Part shown: piece by piece, positions 1-7,953 of the stretch | Numbering within the stretch: position 1 is the first letter of the stretch | Layout: every line of letters begins with the position of its first letter | DNA from: Halosolutus halophilus | GTDB lineage: Archaea; Halobacteriota; Halobacteria; Halobacteriales; Natrialbaceae | Direction: 5' to 3' | DNA: 64,000 nt | NCBI RefSeq assembly: GCF_022869805.1 | Contig: NZ_CP094974.1 | Span: 1,736,001-1,800,000, forward strand | Notes under the pieces: generated by a model | What the model was told of the DNA's origin: nothing | The model's database searches: none | What the model saw: the letters and a program-made list of their open reading frames with translations, nothing else | Program-made: the position numbers and the translations under genes

Positions 1-405
<405 letters not shown>

Positions 406-465
406 GCCGGCGGACCGAGTCCGATCGGCCGACCGCTTTTCGTTCCGCCCGACGAATCACACACT

Positions 466-885
466 ATGGCCCGCGAGCATCCCGTTCCGGTGGCCCTCGA
501 GAACCGCCTCATGAGCAACGGTATCTACGTCTCGGAGTTCACGTGGGACGACGGTCCGTCGCGGCCGGACCGGGACGGCGATCACGACGGGACGAGACCG
601 CCGGACGGAGCCGGGTTCTCGCTCGAGTACGAGACCGTCGCCGAGGCACCGGTCGTCACGAGCCAGGAAGTGAGCGCGGTGGTCCGGACGCTGCTGTCGA
701 TCGCGGACGAACGCGAGTGGACGCCCGGCAGACTCGACGCGACGTCGCGGACCACCGACGGCGAGTTGCGGGGTCACTGGCACGTCGAACGGGCGTGGTT
801 CGAGGGACTCGGGGCCGATCTATCCGAAATCGAGTTTTCCCAGCGCGTCCTGAATACGAGAGGCAATCATTCGAACGAGGACTAG
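466..885 (+). CDS. Hypothetical acidic protein
   Basis: 139 residues with no recognised domain. The ATG at 466 is preceded by a short gap after tpiA. The N-terminal ~35 residues read as a folded strand (VPVALENRLMSNGIYVSEF), followed by a low-complexity Asp/Arg/Gly linker and then a segment with helix-like periodicity ending NHSNED. Composition is acidic like other haloarchaeal proteins and the frame is open throughout, so I regard it as a real gene of unknown role. It may be co-transcribed with tpiA (61-bp gap). Confidence 0.6.
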   Translation: MAREHPVPVALENRLMSNGIYVSEFTWDDGPSRPDRDGDHDGTRPPDGAGFSLEYETVAEAPVVTSQEVSAVVRTLLSIADEREWTPGRLDATSRTTDGELRGHWHVERAWFEGLGADLSEIEFSQRVLNTRGNHSNED

Positions 886-930
886 ATAGTTTAATAATGT
901 CTCGTTCGCTTTTCTTTCGTAGATTACGGC

Positions 931-1572
931 ATGACCGGAGAACAGGTCTTCGTTTCACACGCTCCCGCGGATCTCGACCTCGTGCAGGACCTGTTTTCGA
1001 CGGTCAAGAACTTCCCGTTCGGCGTTCACGTCGCCCTCGAAGAGATCGAATCCGGCCGATCGCGGAAACGGCTCGAGAGTCGACTCGCCAACAGCGACGT
1101 CGTCGTCGCCGTACTGACGGCGCGATCGGCGGAGAGCCAGTGGATCAACCAGGAGATCGGGTACGCGCTGGCGAAGGGAATCCCGGTCCTCCCGCTGTAC
1201 ACCGACGAGAGCCATCGGGGCGGGTTCGTCGGCGACGTCGAGGGCGTGACGATCGATCGGCAAAACCTCTCGTTTACCATCTTCAATCTGCTCTGTCGGC
1301 TCCGGAGCGAACTCGCGCCGCTGGGGGCGCTGTCGGTTCCGAACTGGTACATCCGGTTTCCCTGTACGCTACCCGACTGTGATCACCCGGTGACGCTGGA
1401 ACTGGAGCAGGGACAGACGAAGCTCTGGAAACTCCACAAACACGGCCAACTCCTCACGACGTCCTGTGAGGTGTGTGAATCGACGTACTACTTCGATCCG
1501 GCGACGATCGGGTTCGTTCGCCGCGAGGACGGCTTTCAGCGGTCGAACTCTGCCTCTCGAAGGCGGTCGTAA
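931..1572 (+). CDS. TIR-domain protein with C-terminal zinc ribbon
   Basis: Residues 1-~120 form a TIR-like domain: the N-terminal VFVSHAPAD strand, EEIESGRS in the BB-loop position, a DVVVAVLT strand and SQWINQEIGYAL with Glu75 at the position of the catalytic Glu of NAD-cleaving TIR proteins. A C-terminal domain carries two Cys pairs (C145/C150 and C179/C182), a likely zinc ribbon. Family knowledge: TIR domains act as NADases or as protein-protein modules. No SAVED, STAND, Thoeris ThsA or other defence partner is adjacent, so a defence role is only a possibility. The gene ends 37 bp inside the convergent J-domain gene. Confidence 0.75.
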   Translation: MTGEQVFVSHAPADLDLVQDLFSTVKNFPFGVHVALEEIESGRSRKRLESRLANSDVVVAVLTARSAESQWINQEIGYALAKGIPVLPLYTDESHRGGFVGDVEGVTIDRQNLSFTIFNLLCRLRSELAPLGALSVPNWYIRFPCTLPDCDHPVTLELEQGQTKLWKLHKHGQLLTTSCEVCESTYYFDPATIGFVRREDGFQRSNSASRRRS

Positions 1573-2231
1573 GCGTTTTTGACCAGTTGAAACGCCGATC
1601 GACTGCCGCTCTTGTGGTCCGGGTGGGCGCGCTTGACGTGTTCGTGATACGCCTCGCGGATCGCGTCGTCGCTGGCTCCCTGCTCGACGTCGAGGATCTC
1701 GCGGGCGCGGGACTTCCGCAGTTCGACGTCCCTGACGACCCCGGCCTCCTCGGCCTCGTCTTTGCAGGACGCACACAGCCGTTCGTTGCGGCCGTCGATC
1801 GTGGTCACCCGGAACAGTTCCTCGCGAACCAACTCGTGGCACTGTCGACAGAGCGATTCGGTTTCGCTCTCGGTGCCGTCGGCCCCCGTCGTCTCGTCGG
1901 CTCCGTCGCCGTCTCGCTGGGGCGCGTCGGCGATACAGGAGGAGCAGCAATCGACCGTCGTGCCATCGGGCAGCGTCACCGCCTCGAGTTGCGATTCGAG
2001 GAACTCGCCAGTACAGCCGTCACAGGTTCCGCGGCGCTGGTCGAGCGAGGCGGGCTTCTCGGCAGCCGCTCGTGCGTGGGGGACACATGCGGGACAGCAG
2101 ACGGCCGCGTCACCGTCCGGCATCGTCACGGTCGTCAACTCCTCGAGCGGCACCGTCTGGCCGCACCCGTCACAGCCAGCTTGACGTTTCCCGACTGCAG
2201 CCATCGTCTCACTGATTTGTCGTCTTCCCAT
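1536..2231 (-). CDS. Zinc-finger J-domain protein
   Basis: 231 residues from the ATG at 2231 (another possible start is the ATG at 2204; the upstream extension is low quality). The N-terminal two thirds has three Cys-pair zinc motifs of the form CxxC...CxxC (CDGC/CCPAC, CDGC/CCSSC, CRQC/CASC). The C-terminal ~60 residues are a J domain with REILDVEQGASDDAIREAY and the HPD tripeptide that stimulates DnaK-type ATPases. There is no Gly/Phe or DnaJ substrate-binding region, so it is a specialised co-chaperone rather than DnaJ. It overlaps the 3' end of the TIR gene tail to tail. Confidence 0.75.
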   Translation of the reverse strand: MGRRQISETMAAVGKRQAGCDGCGQTVPLEELTTVTMPDGDAAVCCPACVPHARAAAEKPASLDQRRGTCDGCTGEFLESQLEAVTLPDGTTVDCCSSCIADAPQRDGDGADETTGADGTESETESLCRQCHELVREELFRVTTIDGRNERLCASCKDEAEEAGVVRDVELRKSRAREILDVEQGASDDAIREAYHEHVKRAHPDHKSGSRSAFQLVKNAYDRLREAEFDR

Positions 2232-2376
2232 ATCAGTCCTGTCATCGTGGGATGACTTTCTCCCGTATCGCCGCGGGGGCCGTAGGACGTGCTTACTCGA
2301 GCGAGCGGTACCCGACAGAAATCGAGTCGGCCTGAAAGTCGTCGATAACAAAGTACGATCGACCCCTCAGCGTGGA

Positions 2377-2399
2377 CGTGCGAGGTCACCCCTCGCACG
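2377..2399. repeat. 9-bp perfect hairpin in divergent intergenic region
   Basis: CGTGCGAGG (2377-2385) and its exact complement CCTCGCACG (2391-2399) are separated by five bases. The hairpin lies in the 294-bp gap between the J-domain gene (minus) and the DUF3054 gene (plus). It could be a regulatory site or an RNA stem; there is no T-tract to make it a classical terminator. Confidence 0.5.
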
Positions 2400-2525
2400 G
2401 AGACGCCCTGTCCGTTGGACGGCACCCGGTGACGAACCGTCGCCGGGTTCCTCCTCTCCTGTCAGGTTTTTCGATGCCCGAGCGAAACCGGGACTGCAAT
2501 ACGTCAGCGGTCCGGACGCGAGGGT

Positions 2526-2951
2526 ATGGACACGGCATCTCGGACGACGACGCGTGACGGACTCGTCGACCGCGAGACGCTCCTGCTCGGGGCGGTCGAC
2601 GTCTCCGTCGTCGTCGCGTTCGTCGTCGTCGGACTGCTGAGTCACGGCACCGATCCGATCACGGAACCGCTCGCCGCTCTCGAGACGGTCGCCCCGTTCG
2701 TCGTCGGCTGGCTCGCGATCGCACCCCTCGCGGGGGTCTACACGATGCGTTCGACGTCGCTCGCTCACGTGACTCGCGTGACGACCGTCGCCTGGATCGG
2801 GGCCGCCAACGTCGGGTTGATTCTCCGATCGTCGCCGCTGTTCGAGGGGGGCTCGGTCTGGCCGTTCAACCTCGTCATAACCGGGTTCGGCTTGCTGACC
2901 CTGGTCGCGTGGCGAGTCGGCTACGCCGTGGTCGCGAGTCCCGACTCCTGA
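2526..2951 (+). CDS. DUF3054 family membrane protein
   Basis: 141 residues with four predicted hydrophobic segments (about residues 22-42, 55-70, 85-101 and 114-135) after an Arg/Thr-rich N-terminus. The family is found across haloarchaea and actinobacteria as a small integral membrane protein of unknown function. It stands alone in the plus orientation, with its own upstream region. Confidence 0.75.
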   Translation: MDTASRTTTRDGLVDRETLLLGAVDVSVVVAFVVVGLLSHGTDPITEPLAALETVAPFVVGWLAIAPLAGVYTMRSTSLAHVTRVTTVAWIGAANVGLILRSSPLFEGGSVWPFNLVITGFGLLTLVAWRVGYAVVASPDS

Positions 2952-3337
2952 TCGGGCCCCGAACGGACGACTCGGGCGGGGTCCGGACGCGTCGATCGCG
3001 GTCTCTTCCCGTCGACGTATCGAGGTTCGGACACGCTTCGAACCTGATCGGCGAAGCGAGTATCCCCGGTCGGTTCCGGCCCGATCTCGTCCGATCGCAC
3101 GAAAGTCGTCCGAGAATGGCTGCCCCCTGCGTTTTTGCCCGTTCGCCGATCGCCGTGAGTCGTCGATGCGAACTCGGATTTCCCTCCCCGACGACGAATA
3201 TCGAACCACCATATACGAAATGAATTCCTCATAACTTATGGGAAACCAGCGCTTCGAATACGAGTGACAGATCGATCCGGTATAGAGCGATTATGGGAAA
3301 CACTTATATGCCTATTTTCCATACTATAGGATAGATT
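2952..3337. other. 386-bp intergenic region with A+T-rich promoter half
   Basis: I see no convincing gene here. The first ~230 bp is ordinary high-GC sequence; the last ~150 bp (from about 3190) is markedly A+T-rich. It holds two copies of TTATGGGAAAC (3236-3246 and 3291-3301) and a TATA-like CTTATATG near 3304, about 27 nt before the next start codon. Confidence 0.6.
3236..3301 (+). promoter_or_regulatory. Pair of 11-bp direct repeats upstream of small membrane gene
   Basis: TTATGGGAAAC occurs at 3236-3246 and again at 3291-3301, 55 bp apart. The second copy sits immediately upstream of the TATA-like element of the gene at 3338. Position and identity suggest a regulator-binding site; the regulator is unknown. 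Confidence 0.4.
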
Positions 3338-3553
3338 ATGACTGGATATTACGACATTGTTCTTGGCCTCATCCCAGTCGCACTGCTCGGAATCACCGCA
3401 GCGTTGACACTCGTGGGAATCGCGTTGACTGCTGCCGTTCCGATAGGTGCCCTGGTCGCGATGGCGATCATCGGCCATGCAATGTTCGTAAATACCCCCG
3501 CGGACGTCTCCGACGAGGCCCAGTCCACTCGGCCGCCGCTCAACGCGGACTGA
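3338..3553 (+). CDS. Small two-helix membrane protein
   Basis: 71 residues. Two long hydrophobic stretches (about residues 6-28 and 30-50) are followed by a short acidic tail (ADVSDEAQ). TATA-like CTTATATG lies about 27-30 nt before the ATG, consistent with a leaderless mRNA and fixing the start. Function unknown; such microproteins are common in haloarchaea. Confidence 0.65.
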   Translation: MTGYYDIVLGLIPVALLGITAALTLVGIALTAAVPIGALVAMAIIGHAMFVNTPADVSDEAQSTRPPLNAD

Positions 3554-3571
3554 GTTCGGCTTTCGCCCTCC

Positions 3572-3576
3572 TTTTT
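3572..3576 (+). terminator. T-tract after small membrane gene
   Basis: A run of five T residues lies 18 bp after the stop codon of the gene at 3338-3553. Archaeal RNA polymerase stops at T-tracts, so this is a candidate terminator; a single short run is weak evidence. Confidence 0.3.
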
Positions 3577-3601
3577 CCGTCTCCGTTCCGTCTGGTCGGG
3601 T

Positions 3602-4597
3602 ATGACCGACACGTTGTTTCTCACGAGTGCTGACGTCCGTGACCTCGCGACCCCAGCGGCGTACATGGACGCGGTTCGTGAGGGGTATCGACAGCGCGGA
3701 AACGGAGCCCCGGCCCAGCCCCGATCGAAGTTCCTCCGGGGGGATCCCGAGGGGATGTTCACCAGTTACGCGGCCATCCTCCCGGAGACGGGGGCGATGG
3801 GCGGCTACATGTACAGCGCCGGGTTCGGAGCGGAGGACGCCTGGTTTATGACACCGCTGTTCGACGCCGACAGCGGCGAACCGCTCGCGTTACTCGACGG
3901 GGCCAGCATGAACCCCTTCAAGACGGGTGCGGCCGGCGCCGTAGCCGTCGACGAACTCGCCCGCGACGACGCCGAGACGATCGGTATCGTCGGGACGGGG
4001 GCTCAGGCCCGGGGCCAGTTGAAGGCGACGGCGACCGTCCGCGAGTTCACCGACGTGCGGGTCTACTCGCCGACGCCCGAGAACCGCGAGCGCTTCGCCG
4101 CCGACTTCGACGACGCGCTCGAGGCGACCGTCCGTGCCGTCGACTCGAGCGAGGCCGCCGTAGGCGGAGCGGACGTGGTGATCACCGCCACGACGGCGAG
4201 CGAACCGGTCTTCGACGGCGACGCGCTCGCCCCCGGAACGCACGTGACTGCGATGGGCCAGTACAGTCGGGACGCGCGGGAACTCGACACGACGACGATC
4301 GAACGGGCGACCTACGTGCCGGACCTCCGCGAGCGCGCGACGTTCGACGCCGGGTCGTTCCTCGCCGCGCTCGACGCGGGCGTCGTCACGGAGGACCACG
4401 TCCACGCGGAACTGGGCGAGGTCGTCGCCGGAACCGAACCGGGGAGAACGAGCGAAGACGAAATCACCGTCTTCGACAGCGGCGGGACCGGCATCGAGAC
4501 CGTCGCGGCGGCATACATGCTCTACGAGCGCGCACGTGAGGAGGGCCGGGGGACGGAAATTTCGTTCGCCCCGGCCAGCGAGGCCCTCACCGGGTGA
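3602..4597 (+). CDS. Ornithine cyclodeaminase / alanine dehydrogenase family protein
   Basis: 331 residues, the usual length of the OCD/mu-crystallin family of NAD(P)-dependent imine/amino-acid oxidoreductases. The N-terminal substrate domain has RSKFLRGDPEGMF and GGYMYSAGF. The linker GASMNPFKTGAAGAVAVDELARDD precedes a Rossmann fold with IGIVGTGAQARGQLKA (GxGxxA at about residues 130-136). DVVITATTASEPVF and FDSGGTGIETVAAAYMLYERA are family signatures. The substrate cannot be read from sequence; members include ornithine cyclodeaminase, alanine dehydrogenase and ketimine reductases. It is monocistronic between a small membrane gene and a convergent zinc microprotein. Confidence 0.88.
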   Translation: MTDTLFLTSADVRDLATPAAYMDAVREGYRQRGNGAPAQPRSKFLRGDPEGMFTSYAAILPETGAMGGYMYSAGFGAEDAWFMTPLFDADSGEPLALLDGASMNPFKTGAAGAVAVDELARDDAETIGIVGTGAQARGQLKATATVREFTDVRVYSPTPENRERFAADFDDALEATVRAVDSSEAAVGGADVVITATTASEPVFDGDALAPGTHVTAMGQYSRDARELDTTTIERATYVPDLRERATFDAGSFLAALDAGVVTEDHVHAELGEVVAGTEPGRTSEDEITVFDSGGTGIETVAAAYMLYERAREEGRGTEISFAPASEALTG

Positions 4598-4638
4598 CGA
4601 TCGGTTCCGATCCCGCAGCCGTCGCTCGTCCGGAACCG

Positions 4639-4848
4639 CTAGACACCGGCGCGCGACCACTCCTCGTCCGGCCCGCCTCGCTCGTATCGAGCGCCCTGTC
4701 CACACTCGGGACAGCCGAACCGCTGGTACCCGACTTCACTTCCGATGACCGGAATCGTTTTCTCGGTTCCCCCGGCTCTGAACTCCATCTCGACGCCACA
4801 GAGCGAACACGTGGGTGGTTCCAGGGTGGGTTCGTTCTCGACGGACAT
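4639..4848 (-). CDS. Small zinc-finger protein
   Basis: 69 residues with two Cys pairs, CSLC near the N-terminus and CPEC near the C-terminus, framing a beta-rich core; the rest is charged. This is a typical haloarchaeal zinc-ribbon microprotein, probably binding one Zn ion. Its role is unknown. It converges on the cyclodeaminase-like gene. Confidence 0.7.
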   Translation of the reverse strand: MSVENEPTLEPPTCSLCGVEMEFRAGGTEKTIPVIGSEVGYQRFGCPECGQGARYERGGPDEEWSRAGV

Positions 4849-4908
4849 GGTTCACCCCGTTGTATGATACCATTTGACGCACCTTAGACGTTCGCGTCCC
4901 CTCGTTCC

Positions 4909-6336
4909 TCAGTCGCCCGCGGGACGAACCTTGAACCCGTACCGGGTGACACCTTCCTGCGTGTAGACCCGGCGGATCGTCGTCTCGATCCGATCGCCGA
5001 CCGCGAACGCCGACGGCGCGGCGTCGGTACCCATCGCGGGGACGCTGACGGTCTCACCAGCCGCTTCGGCGTCGAGTGCGACGATCGCGGCCGCGTAGTC
5101 CCCGGACTGGGCTTGCTGTTCGGCGAACTCCGGCGGTGCACCGCCCTGGGAGATGGTGGTGACGGCTTCGATCGTTCCCGATCCCGGGAGTTCGACGGTC
5201 TCGTAGCCGGCGAGCGATCCGCAGTCGTCACAGGCACCCTCCGGCGGGAACGCGAGCGCCTCGCAGTCGACGCAGCGCCCGGCCGCGAGCCGGTATCGTT
5301 GCGGGATCGATCGCCGCCACGACGGTACGCTGACGTAGGCTCCGCCGCCCGACGGCGGCCCGGACGTGACGATCCCGCGCCGGCGGAGGTACTCGGCGTA
5401 CGAGAGCGAGGCGCCCCCGTCGATCGCGATCGTCGCCGGCACGTCGGCGGTCGGTTCCACGACGAACGCGTCGGCGGCCCCGCCGCTCCCGTAGCCGACG
5501 GCGAGGATCGATTCGTGGCCGTCCGCGATCGCGCGAGCGAGCGACACCGGGACGCTCGCGGCCCCGAGATCGCCGAGGTCGTGGACCGTCGCACACGCCC
5601 CGATCTCGTCGGTCCCGACGCCCGCCGCGCCCGCTGCGCGGTACGGGAGCTTCCCGTCGGGTGCCTGGATCGCCGCGGCGTCGGGGTCGGGTGCCGTTTC
5701 GAGCCCGTCGACCGCACCCCCGATCGTCTCGGTGAACGCCCGCCGATCGTACTGAGTGACGCCCAGTCCCTGCGTTTCGTCTGCACCGGCGTTCCGGAAG
5801 CGAGTTCCGGGGTACGGCGCCGCGTACTCGGCCCGATCGACGATTTCCGCTGGCCCATCGCGCTCGAGGACGAACGCCGCGGCGCCGGCACCGGCGGCGT
5901 GGTCGATCGCGTCGTCGGGATCGCCCCGCGGCGCGTCGGCGACGACGACCAGTCCGCGGCCACCCGTGGACGCGATGGCGTCCATGCCGGCCCAGAGCGC
6001 GCGGGTCCCGGCGCGGGTGCTGCCGGTGAAGAGTTGCCGGGACGCGTCTTCCGGGAGCGCGAGCATCGCCCCGAGTCGGGCGGTCAGGTCACCCTCCTCG
6101 AGCGGCGGGTTCGCGGTCGCGAAACCGAGCCACGAGAGGTCCTCACCACCCAGATCGGCGGCTTCGAGCGCGCGGTTGGCGGCCTCGAACCCCATGGTCA
6201 GGGCGTCTTCATCGGCGGCAGGGACGGCCTTCTCGTTCACGCCAGCGGCCTGGAACTGCCCCCAGGCCTCCTCGAACGCCTCGGCGGTGATCCGGAACCG
6301 CGGCGCGTACGCCCCGACGGCGGTGATCGCGGTCAT
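4909..6336 (-). CDS. HMG-CoA synthase-like protein fused to DUF35 (zinc ribbon-OB fold)
   Basis: 475 residues. Residues 1-~340 have the thiolase fold of archaeal-type HMG-CoA synthase: GAYAPRFRI at the N-terminus and VNEKAVPAADEDALTMG. Where the catalytic Cys is expected (family ACKAGT-like), this protein reads GSTRAGT, with Thr107 in place of Cys. Residues ~345-475 form a DUF35 module: zinc Cys C355, C358, C369 and C372, then an OB-fold. In archaea a separate DUF35 protein bridges thiolase and HMG-CoA synthase; here it is fused. The start overlaps the thiolase stop (ATGA), so the two are translationally coupled. Catalytic condensation is doubtful; a scaffold or altered reaction is inferred. 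Confidence 0.85.
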   Translation of the reverse strand: MTAITAVGAYAPRFRITAEAFEEAWGQFQAAGVNEKAVPAADEDALTMGFEAANRALEAADLGGEDLSWLGFATANPPLEEGDLTARLGAMLALPEDASRQLFTGSTRAGTRALWAGMDAIASTGGRGLVVVADAPRGDPDDAIDHAAGAGAAAFVLERDGPAEIVDRAEYAAPYPGTRFRNAGADETQGLGVTQYDRRAFTETIGGAVDGLETAPDPDAAAIQAPDGKLPYRAAGAAGVGTDEIGACATVHDLGDLGAASVPVSLARAIADGHESILAVGYGSGGAADAFVVEPTADVPATIAIDGGASLSYAEYLRRRGIVTSGPPSGGGAYVSVPSWRRSIPQRYRLAAGRCVDCEALAFPPEGACDDCGSLAGYETVELPGSGTIEAVTTISQGGAPPEFAEQQAQSGDYAAAIVALDAEAAGETVSVPAMGTDAAPSAFAVGDRIETTIRRVYTQEGVTRYGFKVRPAGD

Positions 6337-7514
6337 CGTGCGCTCACCTCCGTTTCCTTCTCGAAGACGTGGACAACGGCAGCACCGCCGCTCCCGCCCA
6401 CGTTGTGCGTGAGTCCCCGTGTCGGCTCCGCGACCTGCCGCTCGCCCGCTGCGCCGGAGAGCTGTTTGAACGCCTCGACGACCTGCCCCGCACCGGTCGC
6501 GCCGATCGGATGTCCCTTCGATTTGAGGCCCCCGGAGGTGTTGACCGGCAACTCGCCGCCGAGTTCTGTCGTGCCGGAGTCGATCAGCTGGCCGGCCTCG
6601 CCGCGCTCACAGAACCCCAGGTCCTCGTAGGCCAGCAGTTCGGCGATGGCGAAGCAGTCGTGGACCTCCGCGAAGTCGAGGTCTGCGGGTTCGACGCCGG
6701 CCATTTCGTAGGCCGACTCGGCGGCACGCTGGCTCGCGGGGACGCCGGTGTAGGAGTCCCGCTGGAAGAGCCCGACGCTGTCGCTGCCGGCGCCGACGCC
6801 CGCGACCCGGATCGGCTCGTCCGTGTACTCGTCGACGACGTCCTCGCTGACGACGAGCGCGCAAGCGGCCCCGTCGGAGGTCGGACAGCAGTGATAGAGG
6901 TTCAGCGGGTCGGCGACGATCGGTGCCGACTGGGCGTCCTCGAGCGAGCACTCGAACCCCAGCTGAGCGTGGGGGTTCTTCGCGCCGTTCGCGTGGTTCT
7001 TGACGGCGACCCGCGAGAGCTGTTCGCGGGTCGTACCGTACCGTTCCATGTGGACCGAGGCCATCTGGGCGTAGACGCCCGAAAAGGTCGTGCCGGAGAG
7101 CCGCTCCCACTCGGTCTCGCCGGAGACGCCGAGCCAATACTTCGTCGCGTCCGAACTCGTGTCGGACATGACCTCGAACCCGCCCGCGAGGACCACGTCC
7201 GCCATCCCCGACTTGACGGCCTGGACGGCCTGTCGGACCGCGAACCCGCTCGCGGCGCAGGCGTTCTCGACCCGCGTGCAGGGGACGCCGTCGAGTCCGA
7301 CGTGTTCGGTCACCGCCGGTCCGGAGAGGCCGAGCTGGCGACCGCCGACGCCCAGGTTGCCGACGAACGCCTCGTCCACGTCCGCCGGGTCGATCCCCCT
7401 CGGAACGCTCTCGACGGCGGCTTGGAATGCCGTCCGGAACAGCGATCGATAGCTCTCTTCGGGGAAGGCCCCGTACTCGGACTGGCCCGCTCCCACCAGG
7501 TACGCGTCTCGCAT
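6333..7514 (-). CDS. Thiolase (SCP2-type acetyl-CoA C-acyltransferase family)
   Basis: 393 residues from the ATG at 7514; the ORF extends further upstream but that part is not thiolase-like. It starts RDAYLVGAGQSEYG, typical of archaeal thiolases. The nucleophile is Cys86 in ENACAASG. The second active-site segment is VHDCFAIAEL and the C-terminal catalytic His is in SKGHPIGATG, so all key residues are intact. It condenses or cleaves acyl-CoA in the cytoplasm. It is the first gene of a two-gene operon with the HMGS-DUF35 fusion; together they suggest a thiolase/HMGS/DUF35-type complex. The chain-length specificity is unknown. Confidence 0.9.
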   Translation of the reverse strand: MRDAYLVGAGQSEYGAFPEESYRSLFRTAFQAAVESVPRGIDPADVDEAFVGNLGVGGRQLGLSGPAVTEHVGLDGVPCTRVENACAASGFAVRQAVQAVKSGMADVVLAGGFEVMSDTSSDATKYWLGVSGETEWERLSGTTFSGVYAQMASVHMERYGTTREQLSRVAVKNHANGAKNPHAQLGFECSLEDAQSAPIVADPLNLYHCCPTSDGAACALVVSEDVVDEYTDEPIRVAGVGAGSDSVGLFQRDSYTGVPASQRAAESAYEMAGVEPADLDFAEVHDCFAIAELLAYEDLGFCERGEAGQLIDSGTTELGGELPVNTSGGLKSKGHPIGATGAGQVVEAFKQLSGAAGERQVAEPTRGLTHNVGGSGGAAVVHVFEKETEVSAR

Positions 7515-7953
7515 ACTGGTGGATCTACCTCCAGCACTCAAATAAGTACACGATCGATCGTGTGCTACCTGCTGGAGGGTCGTGCTCGCTGGCTCCGGAT
7601 CGGACGCCTTCGAATTCACGGTCGAAATTGCGGGAGTGGCTGTCCCTGTGGGCTCTATCAGGAGCTTCGACACTGAACTGCCGGTCGATCGGCTCGGCTG
7701 TGCGACAGCCACGGCCTCGGCCGCATCGAAATCATTCCCGTGCTCGTCCCGGTGGTGCCAGCGTTCCGGAAATCCTGGGAGCGAACTGCGCGGTACGAGT
7801 CGCTACTGTCGGGCGTCTTCGGCTGATACCCGGACGTCTTCGGCCCAGACGTTCTCGTAGGCGGCGACTACTCCCGGTCAACGACTCTTTGGCGACCAAT
7901 TGCTCTCACGATCGGTGCCGAGGTTCAAATTGCTTCGGCCCGTACGAGGAAAT
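7515..7953. other. 439-bp divergent intergenic region
   Basis: No convincing gene; open frames across it have Cys/Ser/Arg-rich translations typical of antisense shadows. It contains the palindromes upstream of the thiolase operon (7528-7578) and the promoter of the DHH gene, with the A+T-richer CAAATT near 7926. Confidence 0.55.
7528..7578. promoter_or_regulatory. Nested inverted repeats in thiolase operon promoter
   Basis: A perfect 16-bp palindrome, ACACGATCGATCGTGT (7548-7563), sits between arms CCTCCAGCA (7528-7536) and TGCTGGAGG (7570-7578). The whole lies 14-64 bp upstream of the thiolase start. The outer left arm also contains GGAGG on the coding strand, 13 nt before the ATG, so it may double as a ribosome binding site. 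It is probably an operator for a dimeric regulator. Confidence 0.5.

Noticed and set aside
931..1572. Thoeris or CBASS defence system
   Set aside because: Only a TIR domain is present; no ThsA, cyclase or other effector gene is nearby.
7582..7860. 92-residue plus-strand ORF between thiolase and DHH genes
   Set aside because: Cys/Ser/Arg-rich composition of an antisense shadow, no promoter of its own.
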